Shown piece after piece: positions 11,971 through 23,530 of a stretch of 64,000 nucleotides of DNA (positions within the stretch are counted from its first letter, which is position 1; each line of letters starts with the position of its first letter). The notes under the pieces were generated by a model. It made no database searches and was not told the origin of the DNA. It was given only the letters and a program-made list of their open reading frames with translations. The stretch is from the NCBI GenBank assembly GCA_026826555.1, contig JAKSZT010004976.1, forward strand, positions 7,820,917 to 7,884,916. Direction: 5' to 3'. Source of the stretch: Tolypeutes matacus. Lineage: Eukaryota > Chordata > Mammalia > Cingulata > Chlamyphoridae. The translations under genes were made by a program, and so were the position numbers.

Positions 11971-12181
11971 TTTTTTTTTTTGGCGGTACTGGGGAGTGAA
12001 CCCAGTACCTCGTACATGGGAAGCAGGCGCTCAACCACTGAGCTACATCCTACATTCCTGCCCAATGAGAATTGGTTTTCTCATTGGTTTGTTTTTGTTT
12101 TTTAAGGAGGTACTGGGGATTGAATCTAGGACCTCAACATGGGAAGCAGACACTCAGTCACTTGAGCTATATCTGCTCCCT
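11971..12181 (-). mobile_element. Two tRNA-headed SINE units, antisense, in one insertion
   Basis: Two short SINE units lie head-to-tail on the minus strand, at about 11971-12055 and 12098-12181. Read on plus, each shows 'GGTACTGGGGA' followed by 'CACTGAGCTACAT' or 'CACTTGAGCTATATCTGCTC'. A likely shared duplication brackets both: CTTTGATGTACT at 11959-11970 and CTTTGATGAACT at 12182-12193. The 40-bp spacer between the units contains a perfect 10-bp inverted repeat (12062-12087). Confidence 0.75.
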
Positions 12182-12193
12182 CTTTGATGAACT

Positions 12194-13070
12194 TTTAAGT
12201 TCATTTGGACTTTGATATTTGCTCTCAAACTCCTCTCCAAGTAAAATTTCTTTTAAGTCTCAACACCTTGACCATATTTTAAGTGACTTGGATTAACTGC
12301 CTTCCCTATGTAATTGCTACAAGCAATTTGTAATTTAAACAGCAGTTTTCCCTTCCCCACCCTACCCTTACTTTTTTACTTTGTTAATAATCATCTTTTT
12401 TGGTTAATGATCTCAGGGTTGTCAGTTACTTCAAACACTGCAAATGACCACAGGAAATCAAGATAGCCCAAGCGAATAAAATTATTGCTCAGAATATTTC
12501 AAATGCAACAAGTCCTATGTATGTTGATGTCATCAAATCTAACAAGTTAGTAAACTGAAGGAAAAAAAAAAAAAAAAAAAAATCAAAGGAGAGAAGCACC
12601 TCCAATATAAATCCACATGACAGTACAGGAATGCAATTACAGGAAAAAATATAAACCTGAGGAATTAAATTTTGTAATTTAAGGGAAATTAGGCATCCTT
12701 GCCCCTTTACTGCCAACTTTATTTTTGAAAAGGTGATTCTGGAAATGTTTATCAGAATAGAATACTTAAAATAAGAATAAATTTTAAAATTTAAATTCTA
12801 AATGGGAAAATCTCTTGGTAAAGAGTTATTTCATTTTAGGTACCAACATTTTTTTATGGGGGGAAAACTACTCATATAACTTTGTCAGAGTGCTTTAGTG
12901 GGACCCTTGGCTGAAAAATACTCTCGTCCAACTAAGCCAATAAACTAATTCATTAACCTTTGGTAAAAACACTTCTGTGCTTTTCCCCCAGGCCCAAACT
13001 AGAAATACTACTTCCACTGCTTGGTAAGAATGAAGTTTTCAGTGTTATTTTAGACGTAAACAGACTTCAG
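12194..13070. other. AT-rich single-copy DNA
   Basis: A-run of about 21 bases near 12561-12581. Nothing else is recognised. Confidence 0.4.
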
Positions 13071-13081
13071 TTTTAAAGCCC

Positions 13082-13261
13082 TTTTTTTTTTTTTAAAGAT
13101 TTTATTTATTTATTCATTTATTCCCCCCTTGCTGCTTGTGCTCGCTGGGTCAGCTAACCACGCTGTGCGGGCGGGCTTGCCTTCACCAGGAGGCCCCGGG
13201 AACTGAACCCGGGGCCTCCCATATGGTAAACGGGAGCCCTACTGATTGAGCCACAGCCCCC
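13082..13261 (-). mobile_element. DAS-type SINE, antisense
   Basis: Reading plus: T-run, 'AAAGATTTTATTTATTTATT', 'CCCTTGCTGCTTGTGCTCGC', 'GTCAGCTAACCACGC' and the antisense head ending 'GATTGAGCCACAGCCCCC'. A target-site duplication of TTAAAGCCC is visible on both sides (within 13071-13081, and at 13262-13270). It is the same short subfamily as the copies at 26367 and 53378, and the right edge of the window shows another. Confidence 0.88.
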
Positions 13262-13490
13262 TTAAAGCCCTTTTTGAAAACAATGAGTGACAGTATTTCA
13301 AAGCAACTTTACTCTTATTTTTCTAATAAACTGGGATATATACTCTCCTAAAAAAGGTCAGGAATTATAAACTTGACAAGAATAATTTTCATCACTCTAG
13401 ACCTTTTCTTTATATTATGTAAGAGCAGACACCTGCTAAGAATAAGTCCCTCCCACTCTCCTCCCCCAGCAACGTGTAAAAATGAGTAAC

Positions 13491-13842
13491 AGGGAAGTGG
13501 ATGTGGCTCAAGCGACTGGGCTCCCATCTACCATATAGGAGGTTGAGGGTCCAAGTCCCAGGGCCTCCTGGTGAAAGACAAGCCAGCCCGCGCAGGAGCA
13601 ACAAAAAAGAGATACAAAGGAGAGACAGTAAGAGACACAGGAGACTAGGGAGCTGAGGTGGTGAAAGAGATTGAGCACCTCTCTCCCACTCTGGAAGGTC
13701 CCAGGATTGGTTCCCAGTGTCGCCTAAAGAGAAGACACACAGAAGAACACACAGCAAATGGACACAGAGCAGACAGTGAGTGCAAAACACAGGGAGGGGG
13801 GTAGAAATAAATAAATAAGTCTTAAAAAAAAAAAAAAAAAAA
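13491..13842 (+). mobile_element. Full-length DAS-type SINE
   Basis: The head starts 'GGGAAGTGGATGTGGCTCAA'. The long body contains 'GATTGAGCACCTCTCTCCCA' and 'AAGAACACACAGCAAATGGA', and the tail 'AATAAATAAATAAGTCTT' plus an A-run ends at about 13842. It is collinear with the copy at 131-525, with a small internal deletion after the head. No clear target-site duplication is seen. Confidence 0.85.
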
Positions 13843-13849
13843 CTGTATG

Positions 13850-16800
13850 TAAGATATGTTTTGCTATTGCTTTGATTTGCAGCATTTTTCAAGGGGGAGG
13901 GTTATACATTTTATTAACTGTAAGGTGCTTAAGTGGATATCAGTACCAAAAAAAAAAAAAAAATAGATTGCTCTCAAATGGTTTAAAACAAATGAAAACA
14001 AGACTCACTAACATACAAGAAAGCCTCAGACCTTCAATTTAAGACCTGAAAGTACCAGACAGGTTAAATGACAAGGTTATTATTAACTTTCACAGCCACC
14101 AATAACCTCCTCCCATTATACAAATGACATATGACATCTGGCCACTTGTTAACCATTAAACCTTTCATCCTTAGATTTTTTTCTGTTCTAAAATTTTCTA
14201 AATACTGAGTTACACAATTAGTTACTTTGCAAACATTGATACAGAATGGCAATTTAGGAAGTATATTTTTTATATAAACATGGAAGCAAATTTTTTTTAA
14301 AGTTGTATTGATAAGCTTTTCTATAAAGGCCCACATTAAAAGAATCAAATATCACCATGTAATAAGCTCTTTACATTTTTAACTATGGCATGTTAAATAA
14401 TAGTGTCCAAGTCTTTCACTAGTTTTCAAAGATACTGAAGTTGCAAAGGCCTTAACTGGTTCATAAGCTCTCTCTAAACAGGCTTACAATTTTCTTCTTA
14501 ATTTTACTTACCTTAAAATAACGATGACTTGGCTTTTGCACTCTTAACAGCCATCTTTCAAGGTGGTTTGATATTTGGACTGCTCTTGAATGTTCTCTAA
14601 AGACTCCACAAATAGGGAGGTTTCTGTGTACTTTAAGTTTCCCTCTCTCAAACTTTGATCCTCCCTTCCCCATGCAAAGCTCACCCCTGCAATCTCCTCT
14701 CTCGAGGACCAGGTCGGGTAAGGCCAATGGGTTCCTCTGCTCCCACAGCCCACAGATCTTTTCTCTTTTAATATATATGTAATTGTCCTGCAAGTCATCA
14801 GAAATTAAATAAGCAAATAGAGTTATGCCAAAATATTCCTTTTCAAACATCTGGCCTAACAACAACCAATTAAAGTGATGACAGCCTACGAAAGTAAAAC
14901 AGATGATCGCGCTGGTGCTGTTTCTAAATCTTGTGCAATAAATAGCACAGGAATAAGTTGTCCAGCTGACTCTGGCACAGCCTTTCAGCGATGAAGTCAG
15001 GACTTTAAAAAGTAGCATAATTCAGAGTGCAATCAGCCAAAAACATGAAGCTGTTCTGCACCAATCAGTATGGGATAAAGGCCTTGAAATGGATGGAAAA
15101 GGGGATCTTCCCCAGGGGAATAGCATTCGTCATCATCATAGGGGTTAATTAAAAGCTCTGCATACCCCCAGATTCTCTACCCCTGCAACGTTCAACTTTT
15201 TTCCTCCCATTGGAATGCTCCCAACTAAACAAGCTGCTGAAGTAGGAAGACAAAATTTAATCTGTAATGAGACCAAGATGTCAGAACAAGGTCTCAGAGC
15301 ACTAGCGCATGAGAAAGGAGCCCCTCAGTTTTTAACAAGTTCATGTGAAGGGGCAGCTCTCTCTTCTCACCTTCCTTTATTCTAATCCCAGCAACAGAAA
15401 TCCATAAGTGCTGCAGATTCAAGTCCGTTTACTCAGCAAAGACAGTTAGCAAGAACGCTTAAGGAATGATAAATCAACTCTGGTGTCCTATTTCCATGAG
15501 GTTTTCCAACCACAGCCACCAGGCATACCCCCAAGAATCTGTGGAATTGGTCCACACCATAAACAAATCATGTAAAATAATTATGAATGCCACCAGAACT
15601 CCAGGCTCACATTTTTCTATTAACAGATAATACTGATGAAGCTGTTTTTACTGTCCTGATGTACAGAAACATCAAGAAGCTTCATTCCACTGGCTTCCTT
15701 GTTCTGAGTGAGTCTCTTGTGAGCCAATGAACAACAACATTGGATTTGAACAAGGAGATACAGGAATAGTGTCTGATGCAAGCCCCAGAGAGCTTCCTTT
15801 AGCCTGGGTAATGACTTTCTTCAGAACTCTAATTGAAAGCAAATATTTGTTGACTACCTACTCTGCACTCAGATGGGTTCTGGCAGGGAAGGGTTTAAAT
15901 TGTGGTTCTTGGCATAAGGAGATCATAATTTAATTGCAGAACAAGAGATGAGCTCTTGAGAAGTCAAATGGAAATGACATTTAATATTTCAAGAGAGCAA
16001 TGAGTGCTAATAAATGGCCATCTACATCAGCAGTACAAAACAAGCATACCTGCCATTTGGGACGACTGCGTGCTGTAAAGGGGAGGGCAGGGAGAAGGAG
16101 TTAATCATTTGAAACATCGCAGGTGAAAGTTTGAGAACAGGCCTGAAAATAAGAAAACAAGGTACCTTCACGGGTGGGGGGACGACCTAGCAAAGAGTGC
16201 TGGATTCCTACAGGGAAGCAGTGGGAAACAGGACTGGAAACACAGGCCTGTGCCTGGCTGAAGAGTTGCTCTCTGCCTGAAAATGGAGCCAGCAAAGACT
16301 TCTGGAGGGGACTGCTATGATCAAAGTGTTTGAGAAATCTTAAGCAGGCCATGGTATGCAAGACACAGTACAGAAACCCTTGGCATGCAGTCCCTCAGGA
16401 GCAATTAGAATAGTTCTAGTTTGAAATAAGGCCTCAAGTTCAGCAGCAACATAAGAACTATGGGCCCTATGCCCTAGCTAGAGGAGGCTGGGGCGAGGAG
16501 ACAGCCCCTAGGCCACAGAAAACAGCAGAAGCAAACCCAGCACGGGGAAGGCTCAGGTAATGTTGGCCACTGATGGGGTTTTTTTTTTTACCACCAAGAT
16601 GCTGAAGAGCAGGCCCTGGTTCCACATGAGAAATGACAGAATCCTGGACATTACAGGGAAAAGGGAGCTCAGCAGAGGAAATGCTCAGATGTCTTCAATT
16701 TAATGCAGGTGCAAAGCTCAGAAGGAGTCCCTGGCCTGAGGGAGGGGGTGAGATCCTCTCAGAGAAAGTCAGAACTGAGGACGGACCCTGGACCAGTGTG

Positions 16801-18377
16801 AGATGGCCCTGCCCTCAGACACCCGGCTCCAGAGCCGTGGTGGCCAAGGGGCCATCGCAGCAGCCTCAGGGGTACCCCTCCCCGTACCCTCCACTGGTGC
16901 GGCTCTAAGCTCTCCACCACTCTGCTCTCATCCAGGCCCCATGCCAAGTAGAGCAGGTCGTGTTGTTATACTTGTGCTCTGGTAAGGTTACATGTCTACA
17001 GCAGGGTCCTGGGCAAACAAAGTTTAAAAGTAAGTGCTCTATGCAGCATCCTTCCCAACATGTTGAAGAAGCTGAAGCTGAGCCACCCAAGGCGAGCTGC
17101 ACCTCTCATAGACACTTGTATTCTAGACCGGACGCTCTGTCCTCGAGGATACTCATTAGGGAAACATATCTGAAAATGAAGAGGCCACAGCTGTGAAACT
17201 GTTCAATTCAATAGCATTAAAGCTGAAAACTTCTAATAACCTCATATTCAACTAAAAGGAGAAGCAGAATAATCTGGAAAAGGGTTGGTTAAGTTCCTCA
17301 TGAAAGAACGGTGAGCAGTTCAGAAAAAAAATCATGGTCTGAAAGCCCTGTAGCTCCATTCCCTCAATCCACGGTGGTTCTAAACCACAGAACGGTACCA
17401 AGCAGGAGATTTAAACTGACAAGTTATTGGAGGCTCGATTTCCATCCTCTTGACCCCCGGAAGGTCATGGGAGCGGGGCCTCCCTCCCTCAGGCTGGGCC
17501 TGCAGGCAGGTGTGGCCCCAGCTGATCGACCTAGGGACGGGGAACCACCCCATGCCTGCCTGGTTCCTGCCGCAACACTACAGCGGCATCCAGCTGCCAT
17601 TCTTCAGGGGTTACACTTTCACTCGAAAATCCTCACAGAACTGTTAGGAACTGAACTGACTCATTTACAATTTGTGTGTTTAACAAACTGGCACCCCCTG
17701 AACATAAATCCAAGAAAGCTCAAAACTCAAAAACATCTTGCCAAAAGAGATCCTACAATCAGGTAGCACTCAGCACTCATTTCTATAACAATACCCCAGA
17801 ATGTGTTTTTAGTATCAAAGCATAAGGCAAAAATAGATAATAAAACTGCTCTACTACAGACATCTGGAACCTTCAAAAAACAAACATATGGACAAACATA
17901 TGTTACTCCGTTCAATAGTATTATGAGAGCCAAACACAGACACTGGTAACACCTTCGGAAAGCTATGTTAAAAGCAACCCTTGTTTTCTTATGTAAGGAT
18001 TCGCTGTCCCAGGCTTCAGTAACAGTGCCCAGGTGCAGATGTTTTAATGAGTTACCCTGGGCATCTCTGTAGCTTCAAGCCTTTCTTATTTGGGCTATAC
18101 AAGTAATTTCAGCTTGAGGTAGGAGCTGATTCCTTCCCAAGCATCTAAGGACAAGTGCCAGATCAAGAGACCCAGGACCAGAGGCTTTCTGGAGAGAACA
18201 GCGGGGTCACAGCTGTTCTCATTTAGGTAAGAAATGACAAGTGGCTGGAGTCCTTAACGCAAGTTTAGGTGAAAGGACCTGCATACATGTCCCAGTGGCT
18301 AAGGGTGACCCAACACATGGCAGAGTCAAGAGCAAACACTCCTATTCCTTCAACAAACCCTTAATGAAAGACTATAT
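13850..18377. other. Mostly single-copy DNA, no gene recognised
   Basis: This is the longest repeat-poor stretch in the first third of the window. It is AT-rich to about 16.0 kb and GC-richer at 16.4-17.6 kb. A possible MIR remnant lies at about 15830-16010 ('TTTGTTGACTACCTACTCTG'). Open frames up to 185 codons exist (14461-15018, minus strand) but resemble no family I know. They lack supporting splice or repeat context. Confidence 0.4.
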
Positions 18378-19440
18378 GCAGGGCCCAATTGGCACATGGA
18401 CGGATCAAAGGTTTAAGTCTCTGGGACATGTATTTATCAAGTATAGTGCTAATTATAGGTTAAAGTAAAAGCGGCAGAAGAGCCATGTGTAGAGAACCTA
18501 TAAATAAGTCTGTTACACTGGGGAGCATAAAATCCAAAGGAAGGCCCACTGACGGTGCCAAATTCCTGAGCTGGCTGCCCTGCTTATAGTTTCTGGATGT
18601 TTCTAGGGCCCTCAGGAGACCTGCTATTTGAGGCACCTGTTTACTGTAGCAGTCAATAAGATCCTGCTGAGACTTGCATAAGTGAAACTTTGATTTGAAT
18701 TTATAATTAGCACTATACTTGATAAATATATATCCCAGAGACTTAAATCTTTGATCCATCCATGTGCCAGTTAAGCCCTGAATCTCAGCAGACTTGCAAC
18801 ACTTACTCTCCAGTTCACTGGACTCACCTAGGACAACTAACGAGATGATGATGGACAAAGCCCATCCAAGGAACAGAGTGTCTGCAACTGCAAGCAAGAT
18901 AGTTCCATCCATCTGCCCCATGGGATCTGAGCTCCCTCTCAATTAGGAACAGGCATCACCATTCCAAAATCCTCATGACTGGGGAACAAACAATGGACTA
19001 AAGCAGACTTATTATTCTACTATAGACTTATTATTCTAGCAATGGAAGAACTTTTATCATTGATATAAAGGCAGTGGCCACCAGAGGTTCTGAGAGAAGG
19101 GAGAGGGAAGAATAGGTGTAACATGAGGACATTTTCGGGACATTGGAGTTATCCTGCATGACATTGCAGTGATGGATACAGGCCATTGTATATTTTGTCA
19201 TAACCTACAAAATTGTATGGGACAGAGTGTAAACTATAATGTAAACTGTAATCCATGGTTAGTAGAATGTTTCAATGTGAGTTCATCGATTGTAACAAAT
19301 ATATCACACTAATAAGGGATGTTGATATGGGAAAGTGTGGGAAGGGGAGGAAGTGGGGCCTATGGGAATCCTCTATGTTTTTTATGTAACATTTACGTAA
19401 TCTAAAGCTTCTTTTAAAATAAAAATAATTAATTAGAAAA
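18378..19440 (+). mobile_element. Twin-primed (5'-inverted) xenarthran L1 3' UTR
   Basis: Compared with the collinear copy at 4690-5920, this copy is split in two. Bases 18378 to about 18689 are the reverse complement of roughly 4990-5290. Bases from about 18690 to 19440 are in direct orientation and correspond to about 5193-5920. Roughly 90 bp (5193-5290 in the reference copy) therefore appears twice, once inverted (about 18378-18470) and once direct (about 18690-18785). These form long imperfect hairpin arms. This is the structure expected from twin priming during L1 integration. It is non-coding. Confidence 0.8.
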
Positions 19441-20602
19441 AAACAAATACTATCCTAGATGAACAACGTTAGAGATTAAAAGTGTCCTCCAGTTTAGAAT
19501 TTTAGCTCACCCGACCCAGGAAATTCTTAAAATAACCAAATTCTCTTGGCTCTGTCAGCATAAAGGCATTTAAAATAAATGCAAAACAAAAAAGCACAAC
19601 TATGTGCAGGCAGGCTCTCACCTTCGAGGCACACGACTCTCCCAAGTGCCATTCTTCCTCCAAACAGAGAAGAGGCAGCTGTCAGCAGAGCCACACTCAG
19701 AAACTCCCTGCCTGTCCACCCCAGGAGCGGCCCTCCAACTCTGGAGAGGTCGGCAGGGCCCCTTCGGAGGGCAGCGGGCTCCCCTCCAGGAGGAACTGAG
19801 CCATCTCTGAACTCTGCAGCCCCTTGTTGTTTCCTGGGAACACCTGCTGCTGATGAAAAGCAGACCCTGATTTGATGGGTACCAGCTGCTAAGAACAAAC
19901 TACCCAAGGTAATCGCGGCTGCAGAATTGCTGCCTTAATAAAAGCATCGCCATCTGATGGGCTGGGTATACTTCAAGGAAACAAGAGGTCTGGTTTTCTG
20001 TTAATAGCAAGAATCTCCGGCTCCTTTGGGCACCTGCCCCGCCCCCACCCCGCCCCCACCCGCCTTCATTTCCACATCCACTTAGTTAGAATGCCCTCAC
20101 ACCTGCTAGAAGTCAGGGCTCTTGAGCAATCACAAGTACCTCACGTGGCCAAGTTCTGCCAGAAGCCATTTGCTCCTTGCCGCTGCAGCTGCCTAGCACG
20201 GCTTAGAGAAACATCAGCATCTTTCTTCACTACCCCTGCCACAACCTGGACTTTGATATTCAGCACAAATCTTATCTTCTTCGACTCTGGCTTTCATTTA
20301 TACAGGTTGGAAACTCATGTTCTTTTTGGCTGACGTAATGAGAAAAATCCTTTGATTACAACACACACCAACACACACACACACACTAATTCCTTTTATG
20401 AGGCAAATAAAACCAACCTATTTTCCATGTAGCTTTAAAGGGAAATTAAGTAGATAAATTACAATCACTAAAGAATATGAAGCTTTGCTAAAGGATGACA
20501 GAAGATGGGGAGAAAACTACACCAAGAAGGTGGTGGAATAAAACGAAAAATCAAATGTAGAAGAGACAAGTCTTTCTTACAGAAGAATTCCAAATAATTA
20601 GG
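19441..20602. other. Single-copy DNA with a GC-box cluster
   Basis: No exon is recognised. The interval contains the C-rich GC-box run at 20035-20064 and a CA run near 20366-20386. Confidence 0.4.
20035..20064 (-). promoter_or_regulatory. Tandem GC boxes / potential G-quadruplex
   Basis: 'CCCCGCCCCC' occurs twice in 22 bp, and the minus strand has at least four runs of three or more G in about 30 nt. This could bind Sp1/KLF factors or form a G-quadruplex. No CpG island, transcript start or downstream exon is evident, so any regulatory role is inference. Confidence 0.35.
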
Positions 20603-20915
20603 GTTGCTAGATTTAACAAAATACAGGATACCCAGTAAAATGTGAATTTCAGCTACTGCATAGAACACATTTATGGGTTTTGCAGTATTAATTTTCATTT
20701 GTTCTAAACAGCCAGGTGCTATTGACATTTTTTTTTTTTTTTTTTTTTTTTACCAGGAGGTCCCGGGGATCGAACCCAGGTCCCTCCATATGGGAGACGG
20801 ATGCCCAACCGTTTGAGCCACATCCGCCCCCTCATAGAACACATTTATACTAAAAACTTATTCATTGCGTATCTGAAAATCAAACTTACCTGGGTGTCCC
20901 GCAGCACTACAGAGA
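20603..20915. repeat. Palindromic old repeat split by a SINE payload
   Basis: The left part, 'GGGTTGCTAGATTTAACAAA' with 'ACAGGATACCCAGT', and the right part, 'ATCTGAAAATCAAACTTACC' with 'TGGGTGTCCCGCAG', are the two arms of a MITE-like palindromic repeat recalled from other placental genomes. The family name is uncertain. The arms become continuous if 20675-20832 is removed. This shows that the whole interval, not only the SINE, was inserted. Confidence 0.5.
20675..20832 (-). mobile_element. Antisense SINE plus 53 nt of extra 3' sequence
   Basis: The SINE occupies about 20728-20832: a T-run of about 24, then on plus 'ACCAGGAGGTCCCGGGGATC' and the head ending 'TTTGAGCCACATCCGCCCCC'. An exact 16-bp direct repeat (CATAGAACACATTTAT) lies at 20659-20674 and 20833-20848. 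The left copy does not abut the T-run but is 53 bp beyond it. In SINE orientation the insertion is head, body, A-tail, 53 nt of unrelated sequence, then the duplication. Confidence 0.75.
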
Positions 20916-21104
20916 ATACATGCAGACACTTTCCCCTCCAGGGGTGGAGCTTGATCCTCCCTGAAGCCCGCTGAAGGTGGACTGTGCTTAGTGACTCGCT
21001 TTGAGCAAGGTCAACATCACCAGTAATATCATGTGGATGTCACGCTTCTCCCGATAAGATGTGATGAGAAGGGCATTTCACCTCTCTTTGCATTATTCCC
21101 CAAA

Positions 21105-21490
21105 ATGCAAAACCCCAATCTAATCATAAGAAACCCAGCAGACAAACCCAGACTGGAGGACATTCCACAGGATACCTAACCAGTACTCATCAAGAGGGTC
21201 AAGGTAGTGAAAAGCAAGGAAAGACTAAGAAACTGATGCAGACAACTAAATGCAATGTGGTACCAGAACTGGCTTCTAGACCAGAAAGAGGACAGTAATG
21301 GAAAAACTGGTAGAACCCAAATAAAGTCTGGGTTCAGTTCAGAGTTATGAACCAGTGTCAGTTTCTTAACTTTGACAGCCTTGCCATAGAGATGCAAGAC
21401 ATTCATGGGGGAAGGTAGGTGGAGGGGGTATGGGAAGTCTCTGACTCCCTGCAACATTTCTGTAAATCTAAACTTTTTCCAAAATCAAAA
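21105..21490 (+). mobile_element. Old L1 (L1M-type) 3' end
   Basis: 'CAGACAAACCCAGACTGGAG', 'GACATTCCACAGGATACCTA', 'AAGGAAAGACTAAGAAACTG' and a closing 'ACATTTCTGTAAATCTAAAC' are the typical 3' UTR order of old mammalian L1s. It is non-coding. Related tails lie at 23240-23530 and 45790-46095. Confidence 0.7.
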
Positions 21491-21613
21491 GCTTATTTTT
21501 TAAAATCAAATGTAAAGGAATGAGAGGATATCAAGGAATTGCTTCAAAATTCTTCATCAAAAAGTAGGAACATAATTGATCAAAGAAGGATAAAATGTTG
21601 ACAATGTTCATAA

Positions 21614-21644
<31 letters not shown>

Positions 21645-22469
21645 GATTTTTTTAAAAAGGGACAAGATCCAATGACGTGAGCAAATGGCCAGTGACCAAC
21701 CCACATCACTTTCTGCCACAAGTAGGTCCTGTCGAGAGTGACCAGCCAGCCCAGTTTGCCTGGGACTGTCCTGGTTTTAGCACTGAGGGTTCCACATCCA
21801 GAAAACACCACAGGTCCAGGCAAACCTGGCCCTCTTGATCTCTCTCATCTGTGTGTCTGTCTGTCTTACTGCACACATATGCACAGAAACACACACACAC
21901 ACACACAGAACCCTGAGTTAAATGCACAGAAATCTGGGTTCAATTCCCAAGTCCAACTAACTAATTTACTTTTACAGAAATCTTGAAAATAAAACCACCT
22001 CCCTCTTCTGTGCCACTGACCCCTGCACTATATATGATGCCCAATATCAAGCCCAGGAAGAAAGAGTTCTTTACCATGGTTTTCTTTACACAGCCTCCGA
22101 CACATTTCCAAAAGACCCCAAAAGCCTTTGGAAAAGCTACCCCAGAGACAGTGTGGTTTACTGTATACAGACCTACCTGGTGCCATAAAGACCCTTTCAG
22201 GCTTGGCCATAAATCAGTTTGAGGACAAAGCATCTGAAAAAAGAACATCTGCCAGCCCCCTCTGTTGCACCAGAGAGTCCTGAGACCGAAAACAGATGCT
22301 GCCTGCATAACAGTCGAATGTGCTTTGCCATGTGCATATCTGCATTTGGAAAACTCAAGAGGAGTAACTGAACGCAATTATCCATAGGTGCCATGGAAAG
22401 GAGCCTAACGATGGACTCCTCCATAAGTAAGTGAAACGTGCTGGTGGGAAGCTACAGCAGCTCCCATCC
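21491..22469. other. Single-copy DNA with an A-run and a CA run
   Basis: A-run of about 26 at 21619-21644 and a CA run at 21889-21907. No gene is recognised. Confidence 0.4.
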
Positions 22470-22690
22470 ACTCATCCATTATCAGGTGCCAGGCACATGC
22501 AGTACTCCAGAGTCCTAAGAGGATAACATTAGAAGCCACTCTTTACAGCTGAAGAACCCAGTTCCCAGAAAGGTGAGCTCATCTGCTCGGGGCGCACTGC
22601 CAGATAGCGCTGCAGCTGCAGCTGCAGCTGGAAGGAGGAAGTGACTCCCAAGCCTACCAGGCTGAGCTTGAATACATCGAACACATCAGG
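22470..22690 (+). repeat. MIR element
   Basis: 'TCAGGTGCCAGGCACATGCA', 'TTACAGCTGAAGAACCCAG' and the following 'GGTGAGCTCATCTGCTC' follow the MIR core order. A PvuII/PstI-like run of GCAGCT units (22611-22631) interrupts its 3' part. Highly diverged, non-coding. Confidence 0.55.
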
Positions 22691-22751
22691 CCTTCTCAAT
22701 GTAAGATGTCTGATAATTACTTTGATATTTCTCTCACTAAAAATCAAAGAC

Positions 22752-22940
22752 TTTGGGGAGCAGACGTAGCTCAAGTGGTTAACGCCTGCTTCTCATGTTC
22801 GATCCCCAGTACCTCCTAAAAGCAAACGAAAAAAAAAAAAACAACTCTCACTGGGGAGCAGATGTAGTTCAGTGGTTAAACACCTGCTTCCCATGTACGA
22901 GGTCCTGGGTTCACTCCCCGGTACTCCTAAAAATAAATGG
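22752..22940 (+). mobile_element. Two short tRNA-headed SINEs in tandem
   Basis: The units are at about 22754-22843 ('GGGGAGCAGACGTAGCTCAA') and 22854-22940 ('GGGGAGCAGATGTAGTTCAG'). Each ends 'CCTAAAA' with an A-rich tail. The first has lost about 10 bp before its B-box. I could not find a clear common target-site duplication. Confidence 0.75.
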
Positions 22941-23239
22941 CATGCTTATTTAATGATTTAATTGTACACATTTCTTTAAAAAAAAATCAGAGACCTGAAT
23001 CTCTCTTACCCTTGAGAACATGATCTGCAGAGAGGGGCAGGAACCTACCGACCCTGAGTTCTGGAGCTCTGGGCTGGAGCCCCAGTTGCAGAAGCTCACC
23101 TGAATTGCCCTGAGGTGAGGCTGTGGCCCCGCAGAAGCAGCCAGATCGTGGCTGAGGGCAAGGGGATTTTGAGAAGAAAACAAAATGACATTCAAAGGAT
23201 TTCTACAAACTCATATTTGTACATTTTCAAAACTATAAC

Positions 23240-23530
23240 ATAAAGACCAAGACACTGTCCCAGACTGGAGGAAACCAAAGAGGATGTGGGATCCTGGATT
23301 AGATCCTAGGACAGAAAAAGGATATCCACGGGGAATCTGGGGGGATTCAAATAAGGTCTGAATATTAGTTGATAGTATTATACCAAAGTTAATGTCTTAA
23401 TTTTGGTAAGTGTGCCAAGGCCATGTAAGAAGATAACATTAAGGGAAGGTGGAAGAGAGTGTACAGAAAATTCCTATTGCTTTTTGCAACTTTTCTCTAA
23501 GTCTAAAATTATTTCCCCAAAAAAGTTTTA
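23240..23530 (+). mobile_element. Old L1 (L1M-type) 3' end
   Basis: 'GACACTGTCCCAGACTGGAG', 'AGAAGATAACATTAAGGGAA' and 'TTTTTGCAACTTTTCTCTAA' are standard old-L1 3' UTR landmarks. Non-coding, 5'-truncated. Confidence 0.7.

Noticed and set aside
14461..15018. 185-codon open frame on the minus strand.
   Set aside because: No recognisable domain, low-complexity lysine-rich end, no splice or promoter context, and ordinary AT-rich composition. It is consistent with chance.
16400..17650. GC-richer region with open frames on both strands considered as exons.
   Set aside because: The frames overlap one another in several registers without similarity to known proteins. No consistent splice pattern was found.
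19527..19907. Overlapping open frames on both strands (up to 126 codons).
   Set aside because: Typical of moderately GC-rich non-coding DNA. No domain or family signature on either strand.
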